From the NCBI GenBank assembly GCA_022559845.1, contig JAHNEJ010001810.1, forward strand, positions 1 to 64,000: a DNA stretch of 64,000 bases, given 5' to 3'. Positions 24,562 to 37,957 of the stretch are shown piece after piece. The position numbers and the translations under genes were made by a program. Within the stretch, counting starts at the first letter, position 1, and every line of letters starts with the position of its first letter. The notes beneath the pieces were generated by a model that saw nothing but the letters and a program-made list of their open reading frames with translations, was not told where the DNA came from and did no database searches. Origin of the DNA: Amorphophallus konjac (Eukaryota > Streptophyta > Magnoliopsida > Alismatales > Araceae).

Positions 24562-26453
24562 AGCTATCGACCACTATAGAAATAGAGAAAGTCAGTGACA
24601 TCAAATTTACACATCGTCTCAATTTGCTAACAGAAGTCCAAACTAATTATATTAAACTTTCTTATGTGATGAAATCGAAAGCAGAGTCAGACTATTACAA
24701 TCATCTCCCATTCACAGAAGATCATTTAATAACCTTAGAATGACTTCAAGCAAATTCATAACAAATTCACATATATTTTTTTTATGCAAAATAAATTCGC
24801 ATTTATAGTTATGCAAAATAAATTTGCACAATATTAAAGTAGTACTATATATACAAAATAAATTCGCATTCACATGCAAAATAAATGACATAATGTACAG
24901 ATAACATGTTAACTAAAAACACTATCTTATAAACATGTCAGCATAATATGTACAATATCCGCTGTAAGCGTGTACACACGAGCAAAAGGGCGGAACAAAA
25001 GTACACTGCATAAAGAAACTGTATCTAAGGTAAGTCACAGCAACTGGACATATCCGTGAAGTATTACCAACACCCCATCAGGAGTCACAATCGGAATAGT
25101 CGGAATAATCGGTGGAGGTGGTACTTCCGGAGGCTCAGCTGGTGGCGACACACGCTGACCAGGAGGCCCAGGCTCCCACTCGGCCTGGACGGGGTCCGGA
25201 GGCTGCAGTCGCGTCTGTGGACACGAGGGGGCTCCTCTGGCTGCGGACCGAACAGCGGCCTGCCAACTCCCTATTCCAGCTCTCCCCACTCTGGGGGAAG
25301 TCGCGTTCCCTGGTGGTCAAGGCGTGCGATCTCTCACTGGTAAGGGGAGAGAGCTCGCCCGATGATGCGCGACCACCCTCGCGCCGTCCGCGTGTCTACT
25401 CCCGCCACGCCTCTGTGCTCGTCGTACTCGTGCAACTGGTGCAATGGTCATACTCGCTGCAGTGGACGACCCCCGAAGTGCACTCTCAAAGCCCTGTCGG
25501 TACTCTCTGGCTGTCAGGAGACGTCGTCGAGGGGGCAGCTCCTCTATAGGAGCGCGCACAGAGGGACCCGGCTCCATGTCATTTTCTCCGAATGATGACG
25601 GTAGTGGCTCTGCCTCTCTTTCATCCGGCACGGGTTGCGCCAAAGGGCCTCTGGGTATACCCAGCATTGTCCGTAGTGGCGCTAAAGCCCTAGCAGGAGG
25701 GAAAGAGGGGGGAGAGTCACGCTCCGGGGACGATTCCTCGGAGTGATCGGTAAGAACAACGTCATCGTGGGGAGGAAATGATGGAGCCGCCATCACCTAC
25801 AGTTCTTTTGGCACAGAAATAGTCAAATTATCAACATGAGTTTAGAATAAAATAGACAATATAATGTCAAACAGATCTAGGAAGAACCTAGAAAATTAAA
25901 CATGTTGCATTTGACACCAAATAAAAATACACGGGATAAACTCGGTATGTCCGAGACAAATATAGATCAAATAAAATATTAACATGCTGCATCTAATGTG
26001 AAATAAAATAGCACTAAGTCATTTCAGCATGTCCGGGATAATTGTCAGAGTAAAGAAAAATTAAACGGGCAACATTTCAGCATCAGTCGGTCTTAATCCG
26101 GCATAACCCGCACACCCAGACTAATTACCAAAATTAACGGGTATCATTTCGACATGGAGTGAAATTAGTCGAAATTAATCCTGACATATCCGGCATACCC
26201 AGAATAATTATAAAAATGAACAGGCAGCATTTGGACATGAAATAAAATTATTCGGAATGAATCCTACATATCCGTCACACCCAGAATAATTATAAAAATT
26301 AACGGGCATTATTTCGGCATGAAATAAAATTATTTGAAACTAACCCGGCAAATCCGGGACAAACCCGGGATAAAAAATAAACGGGCATTATTTCGACATG
26401 AAATAGGCTATTCGGGATCAACCCGATAAGAAAAAATAGAAAGGAAGAACCTT
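24562..26453 (-). other. 1.9-kb leader of copia element 1
   Basis: This runs from the primer site to the gag Met. Apart from the extra ORF it is AT-rich. It shows a loosely repeated theme at about 26040-26420 with CGGGCA(T/A)(T/C)ATTTCGACATGAAATA-like words. Confidence 0.6.
25317..25793 (-). CDS. Extra ORF in the leader of copia element 1, 158 residues, unknown
   Basis: A Pro/Arg/Ser-rich open frame (MAAPSFPPHDDVVL...) in the same direction as gag, between the primer site and gag. It is GC-rich in an AT-rich setting. No domain is recognised. A second short open stretch without its own ATG (25289-25035, proline-rich end) follows, so the two could be exons of one product. It may also be acquired host sequence with no protein role. 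Confidence 0.35.
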   Translation of the reverse strand: MAAPSFPPHDDVVLTDHSEESSPERDSPPSFPPARALAPLRTMLGIPRGPLAQPVPDEREAEPLPSSFGENDMEPGPSVRAPIEELPPRRRLLTAREYRQGFESALRGSSTAASMTIAPVARVRRAQRRGGSRHADGARVVAHHRASSLPLPVRDRTP

Positions 26454-26465
26454 GCTCTGATACCA
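26454..26465 (-). other. Primer-binding site for initiator tRNA-Met
   Basis: The minus strand reads TGGTATCAGAGC one base after the 5' LTR. This is the classic plant iMet primer site. Confidence 0.95.
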
Positions 26466-26466
26466 A

Positions 26467-27226
<760 letters not shown>

Positions 27227-27231
27227 GTCAC

Positions 27232-27448
27232 AAATATGTTTAAGATTGTTGCTTCAATAAGCTAATTAGAAAATCATAGTGAATGGAATCTTCATAATAC
27301 ATCCTTTTTGTTTCACCAAATATATTGATAGGCACAAGTGTATTTACTATTGTTGTCTATATTTTTTTTATCGATAGAACTTAGTGGGGGAGGAAGAATG
27401 ATGTAAGAATGTCCCTTTGATGAACGTAGGAACATGCACACTGTTTAC
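27232..27448. other. Spacer between copia element 1 and the TRIM
   Basis: Short AT-rich sequence with no feature recognised. Confidence 0.6.
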
Positions 27449-27779
27449 TGTTAGAATATTTGGGCATAGTCTCCCGGGCAATAGTCCCGTATTGGTTAAA
27501 TGAGTTGTGGTTCATTTGCTTATGACCCTGGGTCCTTGTATCTCAACACCACAGTTTTGTGGATTTAACATGGTATCAGGGCGGGCCAAATGACCCAACT
27601 CCTCTTGTCACCTCCACCCGATTAATGTCCACGGCCCATCTTGACCGTGAGGGGGAGTGTTGGAATATTTAGACATAGTCTCCCGGGCAATAGTCCCGTA
27701 TTGGTTAAATGAGTTGTGGTTCATGTGCTTATGACCATGGGCCCTTGTATCTCAACACCGCGATTTTGTGGATTCAACA
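27449..27779 (+). mobile_element. TRIM (terminal-repeat retrotransposon in miniature)
   Basis: Two 122-bp direct repeats (27449-27570 and 27658-27779) start TGTTRGAATATTT and end TTYAACA. The first is followed at once by TGGTATCAGGGC (27571-27582), close to the iMet primer site. GTGAGGGGGAG (27647-27657) precedes the second and serves as the polypurine tract. Flanks are TTTAC and GTTAC, a near-match target duplication. There is no coding capacity. It must move with enzymes from other elements. Confidence 0.92.
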
Positions 27780-27784
27780 GTTAC

Positions 27785-29229
27785 CATAGATACCACGAGC
27801 CTACCATGCAAATTGGACTAACTCTTGCGAGAATATAAAATGGAGCTGCCTTTTAGAGTTTTGAGGTTGGCGAAAAATGTTCTTGAATTAAATATTCTGG
27901 ATTTCGTATCCTCTTCAATAAATGGTAGACTCGGATAGAGTATTTCAGAGTTAATAGGGTGCTCGGGAACACTTTTTTTTAAAAAACTTTTTCTATCTAA
28001 AAGATTATGTTAGATTAATATTTGACTTAAAATTTAAAATCGATAAAAATTAACACTTCTTGTTTAGAATAAGTGCCATAATTGTTAAAATTTGTGTAAA
28101 CTTGTTTAGCATATATAACTTTTCATTATTTTATTTAAAAATTATTAAAATGACGATAACAGTTCAATACATATTACTATCGTTCGTAAAAGAAAAAAAT
28201 AACTATTAAATAAATTCGTGAAAATCTTGACTCGAGTGCTCTCCCACAAAGAGTTTATCCTTCACAATGGGACCTCGGAACCCCAAATAGTCGCTCGGCT
28301 GACCTATATTAGGAAGTTATCGCATGGGAAAGACTTAGTGAGGATACTCAAGAGACAATTCAAAATTTAAATACCCTGATCATATTTTTGGGTGTGGAAA
28401 AAAATCCCTATTGAGAGGAACATATGCTTGAGAGACCATTCAGAAATTATAAGTGTCTTGTCTAAAAAAAAACACACACACAAAAGACGAAGGGAAAGAG
28501 TCTATGACTTAGTCGCATCGGACGTCCTTTCGTGTGAGAGGGAAGTTTAAGTTAAACCCTGCATTCACGAGTCGTGCATGTGAGAGACGGGATTTGACCC
28601 ACAAAATATTGAAATTGAAAACGTGAGTGACCCCTCCAAATCGATGACATCTACAGGGGGAGTAATCTACTCCAAGCAGAAGGTTCACCCATCCCAACAT
28701 GAAGAGCAGCTCTGGACATGGTGTGGTGACGAAGGAAACCCCAGAACCAGAGACGACGTTTACAGGTCCTCTATGGCTTGAATTCTATAGCTTGAACTAA
28801 GCAATCCTTACGCTCCAAGAAGAGAAGGGAGCTTCCTATCTATAGACTGTAGTTTGAACAAGTCTCGGGCATTAAATTATGTGGCGTGAACGGAGATCTG
28901 CAAAAAACTATATATATATATATATATATTATAACTTATTAATCTTTCTGACTTGTCAAGATCTATGCGTCGCCTTGCCTGACCAGTCAACAACAATTCC
29001 CCTACGCCCACGGTGGTCCGGCTGATAAACATGTGGTGACCCATTGGAGTTTTGAAAATTCACAAACCATAGTGAGTTAAATTATAGTTTTAGGGCGGAT
29101 AATTCAAAATCTACTGGAGCACTAGGGATGTCGCTGAGTTAACAATGAGAGTTAACCCACTTGTTACCAAAGCAAATGGTTACACATGTGAGTTAAGTTA
29201 CCTCGGTTACCTTAATCTGGAATAAATTT
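27785..29229. other. Spacer, no gene supported
   Basis: Mostly AT-rich, with a (TA)n stretch near 28909-28930. Segments such as 27955-28060 resemble ends of short non-autonomous DNA elements. No complete element could be closed. Confidence 0.5.
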
Positions 29230-30327
29230 ATAGGGCGTTTCGAAACACTTTTTTTTTCAAAGTTATTTCTCTCTAAAAATTTAGTCCATGTCAATTTTTG
29301 ACTCAATTTTTAAAAGTGATGTAAATTGTTAGTCACATGTTTGGCCGGGAGGGGGACCGGGAGAGAGAGAGAGAGGGGGGAGGAGGGAGTGTCGGCGGGG
29401 TGCTCCGACGTCCGGCTTCCCCCTCCCCTCTCCGCAGCCACCGCCGGCTCCACAAGCCCGGCCCTGCCCGCACCGGCCAGCCGCCATCGGCCCCGCCGTC
29501 GCCAGCCCTACTGCCCCTCCCGCGCGCCACCGCCTGCGTCGTTCCGGGTTGGCGCCACCCTCCGCCATCCACCGGCGGCAGCCACAGCCCAACAGCGACG
29601 CCCTTCCTCTTGCCGCCTGCGGCCCTCGCCACTCACGGCCGGACACCGCCGGTCGCCTCCCTTGCGGCTCTCGCGGCCGAGCATCGCCACAACAGGCCCC
29701 AGGGTCGTCCACCACCCCTCCAGCTGCCGTCTGCGCGCAGCCCGGTCGCCACCGCGAACCAGCACGCTGCGGCCGCCGCCGTCGTTGGGGGTAAGCCAGC
29801 ACAGCCGGCCACTGCCGGTCGCTGCCCCACTGGCCCAGCAACCCGCCGTCGGCCGCCTCTGCCGCTGGCCGTCGCTCCACTGCACCGCTCGCGGCCCCAC
29901 CATCCGCTCGCCGCCGCGAGCCCTGCCGTCACCGCTGCCGCGGCGCCTTCTTCCCCGTGCCTACTGCGATCGTCTCCTGCTGCCAGCAGCCGCCGGGGTC
30001 CCTTGCATGTCTGTCCCGTTGACGTCCTCCGGGCATGGTGACCTCCCTCTTCCTATGCACTGCACCGGCCGCCGTCGTCGTCACCGTTCGCGGGTGGGGA
30101 GAGCAGGAGGGAGAAGGGAGGAGGGAGAGGGGAGGGGAGCGTGTCGAGAGATTCTGTTTTAACAAAAAAAATTGGTCAACCTTTTTTTTATTTCGAGAGT
30201 TAAAGAATAAAATTTAATCTTACAAATTAGGATAGCGTTATCAAACACGTCTAAGTGAATTTCTTATTCTTATTTTTAAAATTAAGAGAATAAAAAATAA
30301 AAAAAATTAATCAAACACCGCATTAGT
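29230..30327. mobile_element. Candidate non-autonomous element with GC-rich captured core
   Basis: AT-rich ends (GGGCGTTTCGAAACACTTTTT on the left, and GCGGTGTTTGATTAATTTTT read inward from the right) enclose an abruptly GC-rich, CCG-rich core at about 29340-30160. Long open frames in the core occur on both strands and in several frames, as expected of GC-rich DNA. No domain is recognised. No target duplication was found. Confidence 0.35.
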
Positions 30328-31332
30328 CCTATGCCAAATTGGGGCTAAGCCCCTCTTTTGTTTATACCTTATCCCAGGGATAAGTCTACTAATTTTCAAA
30401 ATTAGTCTAATTTATTTTGACAAAGGAGAATTTAATAAATTCACTTGAAATTGACTTAATCCAAGTTAATTCGGATTAACTTATCTCATCTCCACACTTG
30501 AGATAACTTAATCCGATACACAACCAAAGTAAATAAAGTTAAAAGTGAATTAACTCGATCCACTTATCTTAATCTGAGCTACATTTAATCTCAAAGCGAG
30601 AATTAAAATACTCCACTCTCAGCCACACTTCATATCCCCACCACCCACTTACATTTATTATAATGAATTCCATCCAACCAAATTTCATCAAGGGCCAGTT
30701 TGTTAACTGAATTGTCGGTCGGGTTAACAAATCGGTGAGAGAGAAAATACATGGAGCCCACTTGCTGCACTCACACACAGCCCCCCTTATTCGGGCCGAC
30801 AAGATTTGTTCGACCCTTTGGGGTCGAACGCCTTATCCTAACAGAAAAACAAAGTGGCCCCAAATGATAACTGCATGCGGAGCAATCAATGAACAGTAAT
30901 GACTAATGTAAGGGTATACTTTAAGCACTGATTGGAAGTTTTATCGGGGTTAACCCATTGTTAGTCATAAGTTATCTATTTCGTTAGTTTGATTGGCCGT
31001 TTTCAGTAACCCCGTTAGAATTGGGTTATATAACCCACCAAGAGAGAGGTGGGATAAATTAACCCGGTTGGGGTTACAAATGAAAACGGAATTAAACATG
31101 GGGTAAACTTAGCCTGGATAAGTTAACCTCAGAAAAAAATAACTCCAACCAAGCCAAACTGGGACCAAATGCCTAAATCTGATTTTAACTTTTTTCTAGA
31201 GTGAATTTCTTTTTAATCTTTAGATGGAATCATTGTCGGTGGATCGAGTTGTTCTGCAACCCAATCTACCTTCGAGCAACAAAATCTGATGCAATATGCC
31301 TTTATGCAGATTGGAGAGCACTTGAATCAGAA
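30328..31332. other. Spacer before copia element 2
   Basis: No supported gene. GTTAAC-rich words recur (30460-30560 and 30940-31130), suggesting old short DNA-element ends. Confidence 0.45.
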
Positions 31333-31337
31333 CATCT

Positions 31338-32341
31338 TGTTGGAAATAAACAGTGTGCAGGGACAACATCATGGCAATAAACGGACCACAGTAGATGCAA
31401 TGCAAACCATAGTAAAATTACATAGGAGGTTGATTCAAATAAGGACAACCAAGAGGAATCAAACATAAGCATGATTGTTGAACAATTAAGTATGAAGGAA
31501 TAAACAATTATATCTATCTAAACAACTGGATTAGTAGAAGCGCCTCAAAGAGACTCCCCTTAGAGAAGATATCGCCCCCACAAACACGGTGCGATAGAAA
31601 TAGCGATCTTCCCCCAGGATACGACTACTAACACAAGAAACTTAAGCGCACTCTTAAGAATCTTGTAATAATTACTACACGAAAAACCTAAATCGCTTCT
31701 TTTAAAAAGGTTAGAAAGCATGCACCGAACACCGAAGAACAAGGGCTGCAAGTGTCCGCGAGCGTGCACAGCGACGAAGACGGTGGCGAACGCACGGGAC
31801 GAAGACAGCAGCGATATCCGCGGGATGGCGCAAGGAGGAGCCGGAGACGAGAGCAAGAGAGCGACGTTGCGAGCGGTTCCTCTGTGAAGTCGAACAGACA
31901 CGAAAAAAGAGTAGCAGTAATTAGGGTAATCCTAATTACTCTCCTTATGTGCCCCACGCCCGCGACGGTTCGTATCCGAAACGATAAGTTCGGAAACCCC
32001 TCTTTCTCTCCAAGGAAAGGATAGAATAGCAAAAAGAATTCCAAAAAAGGTGCCAAGGCAAGCCGGCTGGACCCACACCTCACACACGCGCGCCCGCCCA
32101 GCCCCGCCCGCGCCCAGCCCGGCCGCGTGCGTGCGTGTGATTGGATCTAGCTTACCTCCACTATGTCTATAAGACATAGTCCATGGGGTCCTAGGAACTA
32201 TAAGGTCCCCTCACCTCTTTGTGTTTTCCAATGTGGGACTAATATCCCCATACAAAACACAACACTTGAGGTAGCACCCTTATGGAAAACCTTTGAGTTT
32301 CCCTTCCTTAGATATACTCCCAACCCCCCTTCAACCTAACA
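31338..32341 (-). repeat. 3' LTR of copia element 2
   Basis: 1004 bp, nearly identical to the 5' LTR. It contains CTTAGAGAAGATATC (plus strand) at 31559-31573. Confidence 0.96.
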
Positions 32342-32353
32342 TTCCCCCACAAA
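32342..32353 (-). other. Polypurine tract of copia element 2
   Basis: The minus strand reads TTTGTGGGGGAA immediately before the 3' LTR, typical of plant copia elements. Confidence 0.85.
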
Positions 32354-32881
32354 CTCAAGGTTTGATAAAAGGGAACAAACAGAAGAGATATGAACAAATC
32401 ATGCTTTCAGTAAAGGTACCTTTCGGGTTTGAACCTTCACCTAAGTGTTCTAATTTTCACCCCCCCACAGAATCGAAGTGAATTAAATCTTGAACTTGAT
32501 CCTTTATGTGAAGGGCTACTTATTAGAAAACAACATGAAATAAGGTTCTATTGGTAGCAAAAAGTAACTGGCACTTTAAAGGCCATATGCCCAATCCTGT
32601 TTCATGAGTACTTTCAAGAATAACCCAATTCTTTAACTGCGGCCTCACAGTTGTACTCATATAGGTGGGCTTCTCCAAGGATGCACTGCAAACATCCTGC
32701 CTTACCAGGCTTGAACCCATTAAAAGTATACAACTTAACCTTAACTTGCAGTAACAGGCACTAGATTGTTTAGGATTACAGGGGAGGAACTCAGATACAA
32801 AGCATCTATTTAAACAAGTGCCTTCCAGTCCTCTCAACAGCTTGTTATTACCACATTGAACCTTCTTTGTAGGATCTCTAC

Positions 32882-35800
32882 TCAGATAGGTTGGGTTGCC
32901 ACTGTAGGAGAACAACTGATGGGTTTCAGTCCCATCCCCATCCTAAATTTTTGGACTTGACTCTTGTTAAGTCCTTTAGTCAGAGGATCAGCTATGTTGT
33001 CCTTGGTACCAACAAAATCCACAGCTATCACTCCCTGAGACACTAATTCTCTTACAGACTTAAGTCTGAGTTGAATATGTCTCCTTTCTTTTTGATTGTA
33101 CTTTGAACTTTTAATCTTGGCAATTGTGGTCATATTATCACAATGCACAGATATCGCAGGTATAGGCTTACTCATCAGAGGGAGTTCAGAAAGAAGACCC
33201 CTGATCCATTCAGCCTCCATACCAGTAGTATCCAAAGCACACAACTCAGCCTCAAAAGTAGACCGAGACAAGATGGTTTGTTTAGTTGACCTCCAGGCAA
33301 CTACACCACCTCCCAGGGTAAAGACATACCCTGTGACACCATTGCTCCCTGAGTTTTCAGCTATCCAGCTTGCATCACTATATCCCTCAAGTACAGCAGG
33401 GAATTTTGAAAATGCAAGCTTAGGGTCATGGTACCCTTTAGGTACCTCAGCACCCTATCTAAGCCTTCCCAGTGAGTATGGTCAGGACAGCTTGTGTATC
33501 TACTGAGTTTAGACACAGCATATGAAATGTCTGGTCTAGTACAGTTTGCAAGATACATTAAGCTTCCTATAACCTGAGAATACCGCAATTGAGACACAGG
33601 ATCACCACTCTTATTCTTGCAGAAAATTCTAGAAGGATCATAGGGTGTACAGACAGCTTTACAATTCTGATAGCCAAATTTCTCTAAAACCTTCTCAACA
33701 TAGTGAGATTGAGAAATTGCTATTCCTTCAGCTGATCTAATAAGAGTCAGCCCCAGAATCACATTTGCCTCACCCATATCTTTCATTTCAAATCTGCTAC
33801 TTAAGAATGATTTGGTCTCAGTTATGATTCCCAAACTGCTTCCAAACAACAAGATATCATCTACATATAGGCACAAGATTACAAATTCATTACCCTTAAC
33901 TTTGTGATAGATACACTTATCAAACTCATTGACTATAAAACCAAATGATATGATAGTCATATCAAATTTTTCATGCCATTGCTTAGGAGCTTGTTTCAAA
34001 CCATACAGAGACTTTACAAGTCTACAAACTTTATTCTCACTATCCGGAGCCACAAATCCTTCAGGCTGATCCATATAAATCTCTTCATCAAGATCACCAT
34101 TAAGAAAAGCAGTCTTGACATCCATCTGATGGACAAAGAGATTATGTAAGGAAGCCAGTGCTACAAGCACCCTGATTGTGGTTATCCTAGTGACCGGGGA
34201 ATAGGTATCAAAATAATCTATTCCCTCCATTTGTTTGAAACCCTTAGCAACTAGCCTAGCTTTATACTTGTCAACGGTTCCATCTGGTTTTAGTTTCTTC
34301 TTAAAGACCCATTTGCATCCAATGGTCTTTGAACCAGGAGGAGGATCAACTAACACCCAAGTGCCATTAGCAAGAATGGAATCCATCTCACTCTTAATGG
34401 CATCCTTCCAATGCCTAGCTTCAGCTGAAGCCATGGCATCTCGAAAGGTGGGAGGATCACCCATGATCTGGAAAGTGACAAAATCACTACCATAATCCTT
34501 GGCAACCCTTAGTCTTTTACTCCTTCTAGGTTCAACCTCTTCTTGATCATCAGCATCAAGATTAGGTCCGGATGCATCAGCCCCCACATTAGTCATTCTT
34601 TCCACATGTTCTGGAATAGAATCAGATGTAGAGGCAACAGTCTCAGAAGACAAATGTTGAGTCAAACCAGTCTTCATGGGAAAAACATTTTCGAAGAACG
34701 TGGCATCACGAAACTCGACTATGGTGTTAATATCTATGCCAGGAATTTCTGATTTGACAACCAGAAACCTGTACGCATAGCTATTTTCAGCATAGCCTAA
34801 GAAGACTGCGTCAACTGTCTTAGGTCCTAGTTTCTTTCTCTTGTGCTCAGGAACAAGTACCTTTGCAAGGCACCCCCACACTTTGAGAAATTTCAAACTA
34901 GGTTTCCTATGTCTCCAAAGTTCAATTGGACTACTATCTCTATGTTTCAGGGGAATATGATTCAGAATAAGGCAAGCCGTATTCAAAGCTTCCCCCCACA
35001 TATACTTTGGTAGTCCCGAGCTCTGCAGGAGAGAGTTGACCATGTCAATGAATACCCTGTTTTTCCTTTCTGCTATCCCATTAGACTGAGGAGAGTATGG
35101 GGCAGTTGTTTCATGAATAATGCCATGATCTTGGCAATATTCCACAAACAAACTTGAAGTATACTCTCCTCCTCTATCAGACCTCAACCTTTTAAGAACT
35201 TTGCCAGATTGTGTTTCTGCTTCTTTCTTAAAGATGATAAACTTTTGCAAAGCCTCATCCTTAGATCTAAGCAAATACACATAACAGTATCTACTACAGT
35301 CATCAATAAAGGTAATGAAATACTTTTTATGATCCCTAGTCAACACACCATTAAACTCACAAATATCTGAGTGCACCAGATCCAGAATTTCTGAATCTCT
35401 AACCACAGAATGAAAGGGTTTTCTGGGTTGTTTAGCCTGTACACAGATATCACATTTCTTAGTTTTATCAACAGTATGTTCAGGAATCAATTTCAGGTTC
35501 ATCATACGTTTCAAGGAATTGAAATTAAGATGACCTAAACGAGCATGCCACAATTCAGATGAATCTATAACATTATAAGCAACAGGAACAGAAGTAGAAA
35601 CGGAAGCATTAACATCCACATTTCTGTTCATCACATGATCCACAAAGATTTTAAACAAACCATCAGAAAGATAACCTTTTGCAATAAAAGTCTTCAAATA
35701 GAGTATGACAACCTTATTACATTTAAAGTTCAGTTCATAACCCTCTCTTACTAACACAGAACCAGATAAAATGTTCCTCTTGACACTAGGAACATGGTAC

Positions 35801-36927
35801 ACTAAGGAAAGAGTAAGAACACGCCCTGAAGTAAACTTCAGGCTCACACGTCCAACTCCTAGCACCCTAGCTGTACTCCCATTTCCCATTGTCACGGAGC
35901 GATCATGGATTTCCTGATAAGACACAAAATTAGCCCTGTCAGCACATAAATGCACATTGGCTCCAGTGTCTACCAGCCATTCATTTGGTTCATAAATAGT
36001 AAACAACTGAGGATTAAGAGAAACATACTCCATACCAGAAGAAGATCCACCGGTCACTACATTGACCTGTGCTGGGACATCATGGATCAACAGGGCCCTG
36101 TTCAGCACATTTTCTTTCTTTTTGGGACATTCATTGCGCATATGACCCTTATCACCACATGTCCAGCACTGTCCTAGCACCTTCTTCTTCTTTATCTTTC
36201 CTTTGTGTTTCATCTGCACAGTGGAATCAACCTTGGCCTTTCCTTTTAAATCTTTACCCTTCTGTTTCATTACTAAGTTTGCACTTGCATCTACAGGCAT
36301 TTTGGGCTTTTCCTTTCTATGTTCCTCCTCAATAGCTATTGCCCTCATCAAATCATCAAGAGAAATGGCCCCTTTTCGATGCTTTAGGCCCATGCCAAAA
36401 TCCTCCCAGGATCTAGGCAACTTCTCTATGATGCACATGACTTGGAGCTTTTCAGGCATTTTCATTTCTGCCTCAGCCAAACCATGGAACATAAGAAGAA
36501 GCTCATGTGCCTGCTCCCCTATAGATTTATTCTCGACCATTTGGAATTTAAGGAACTTGCCAACGGAGTACTTTTCCAGACCTTGGTCCTCGGTATTGTA
36601 CTTCCGATCAAGTTCATTCCACAGAGCTTTAGTAGTGTTGAAGGTGGAGGTACTATAGACATCAAACAGGACATCTGACAGTGCAGTTAGAATGCACACA
36701 TGTCCTAACCTGTCTCTATTAGTCCACTCTTCAACCCTCCTAGTACTCTCGGGGTCGTTTTCATCTATCACAGGGGGGTCCGATTCTATCAATGAGATTA
36801 GGCCAACCATGGTGAACCACATCTTCATGCGTTGTTGCCAACGCTTAAAGTGTTGCCCGGAAAACTTCGCGGGCATCCCAGACATGTCCACCCTGTTTCC
36901 AAAACTCATCGAAGACGACGATGCCAT
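32882..36927 (-). pseudogene. Copia gag-pol polyprotein with a single frameshift before RNase H
   Basis: The Met at 36927 lies 21 nt after the 5' LTR. Gag has the zinc knuckle CWTCGDKGHMRNEC. Protease VDTGANVH, integrase HSDICEF...DDCSRY...NGIAERKNR, and reverse transcriptase with YVDDILLFG follow in one frame, which ends at 33361. The remaining RNase H part (SDASWIAENSG..., then STFEAELCALDT and ADPLTKGL) continues in another frame to the stop at 32882. The shift lies near 33418 and fits loss of one base. The frame also stays open upstream into the LTR to 37083, but the Met at 36927 starts the normal gag sequence. The protein would lack RNase H. Confidence 0.92.
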
Positions 36928-36948
36928 GAAGGATATCTTCTCTAAGAC
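36928..36948 (-). other. 21-nt leader of copia element 2, possible self-priming site
   Basis: On the minus strand the order is the LTR end, GT, CTTAGAGAAGATATC (36946-36932), CTTC, then the gag ATG. It does not match the TGG-start tRNA primer sites. Its 15 bases are exactly complementary to GATATCTTCTCTAAG in the LTR sense strand (37184-37170). Confidence 0.7.
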
Positions 36949-37957
36949 TGTTGGAAATAAACAGTGTGCAGGGACAACATCATGGCAATAAACGGACCAC
37001 AGTAGATGCAATGCAAACCATAGTAAAATTACATAGGAGGTTGATTCAAATAAGGACAACCAAGAGGAATCAAACATAAGCATGATTGTTGAACAATTAA
37101 GTATGAAGGAATAAACAATTATATCTATCTAAACAACTGGATTAGTAGAAGCGCCTCAAAGAGACTCCCCTTAGAGAAGATATCGCCCCCACAAACACGG
37201 TGCGATAGAAATAGCGATCTTCCCCCAGGATACGACTACTAACACAAGAAACTTAAGCGCACTCTTAAGAATCTTGTAATAATTACTACACGAAAAACCT
37301 AAATCGCTTCTTTTAAAAAGGTTAGAAAGCATGCACCGAATACCGAAGAACAAGGGCTGCAAGTGTCCGCGAGCGTGCACAGCGACGAAGACGGTGGCGA
37401 ACGCACGGGACGAAGACAGCAGCGATATCCGCGGGATGGCGCAAGGAGGAGCCGGAGACGAGAGCAAGAGAGCGACGTTGCGAGCGGTTCCTCTGTGAAG
37501 TCGAACAGACACGAAAAAAGAGTAGCAGTAATTAGGGTAATCCTAATTACTCTCCTTATGTGCCCCACGCCCGCGACGGTTCGTATCCGAAACGATAAGT
37601 TCGGAAACCCCTCTTTCTCTCCAAGGAAAGGATAGAATAGCAAAAAGAATTCCAAAAAAGGTGCCAAGGCAAGCCGGCTGGACCCACACCTCACACACGC
37701 GCGCCCGCCCAGCCCCGCCCGCGCCCAGCCCGGCCCGGCCCGGCGCGTGCGTGTGATTGGATCTAGCTTACCTCCACTATGTCTATAAGACATAGTCCAT
37801 GGGGTCCTAGGAACTATAAGGTCCCCTCACCTCTTTGTGTTTTCCAATGTGGGACTAATATCCCCATACAAAACACAACACTTGAGGTAGCACCCTTATG
37901 GAAAACCTTTGAGTTTCCCTTCCTTAGATATACTCCCAACCCCCCTTCAACCTAACA
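36949..37957 (-). repeat. 5' LTR of copia element 2
   Basis: 1009 bp. The sense-strand segment 37184-37170 pairs with the leader. A weak TATA-like TATTTCTA (37213-37206) begins 29 nt upstream of that segment, so RNA may start near it. Confidence 0.95.

Noticed and set aside
29326..30162. Long open frame of 278 codons on the plus strand and several overlapping ones
   Set aside because: Open frames exist in most frames of this GC-rich stretch; composition is Pro/Ala/Arg with no domain, so the openness is compositional.
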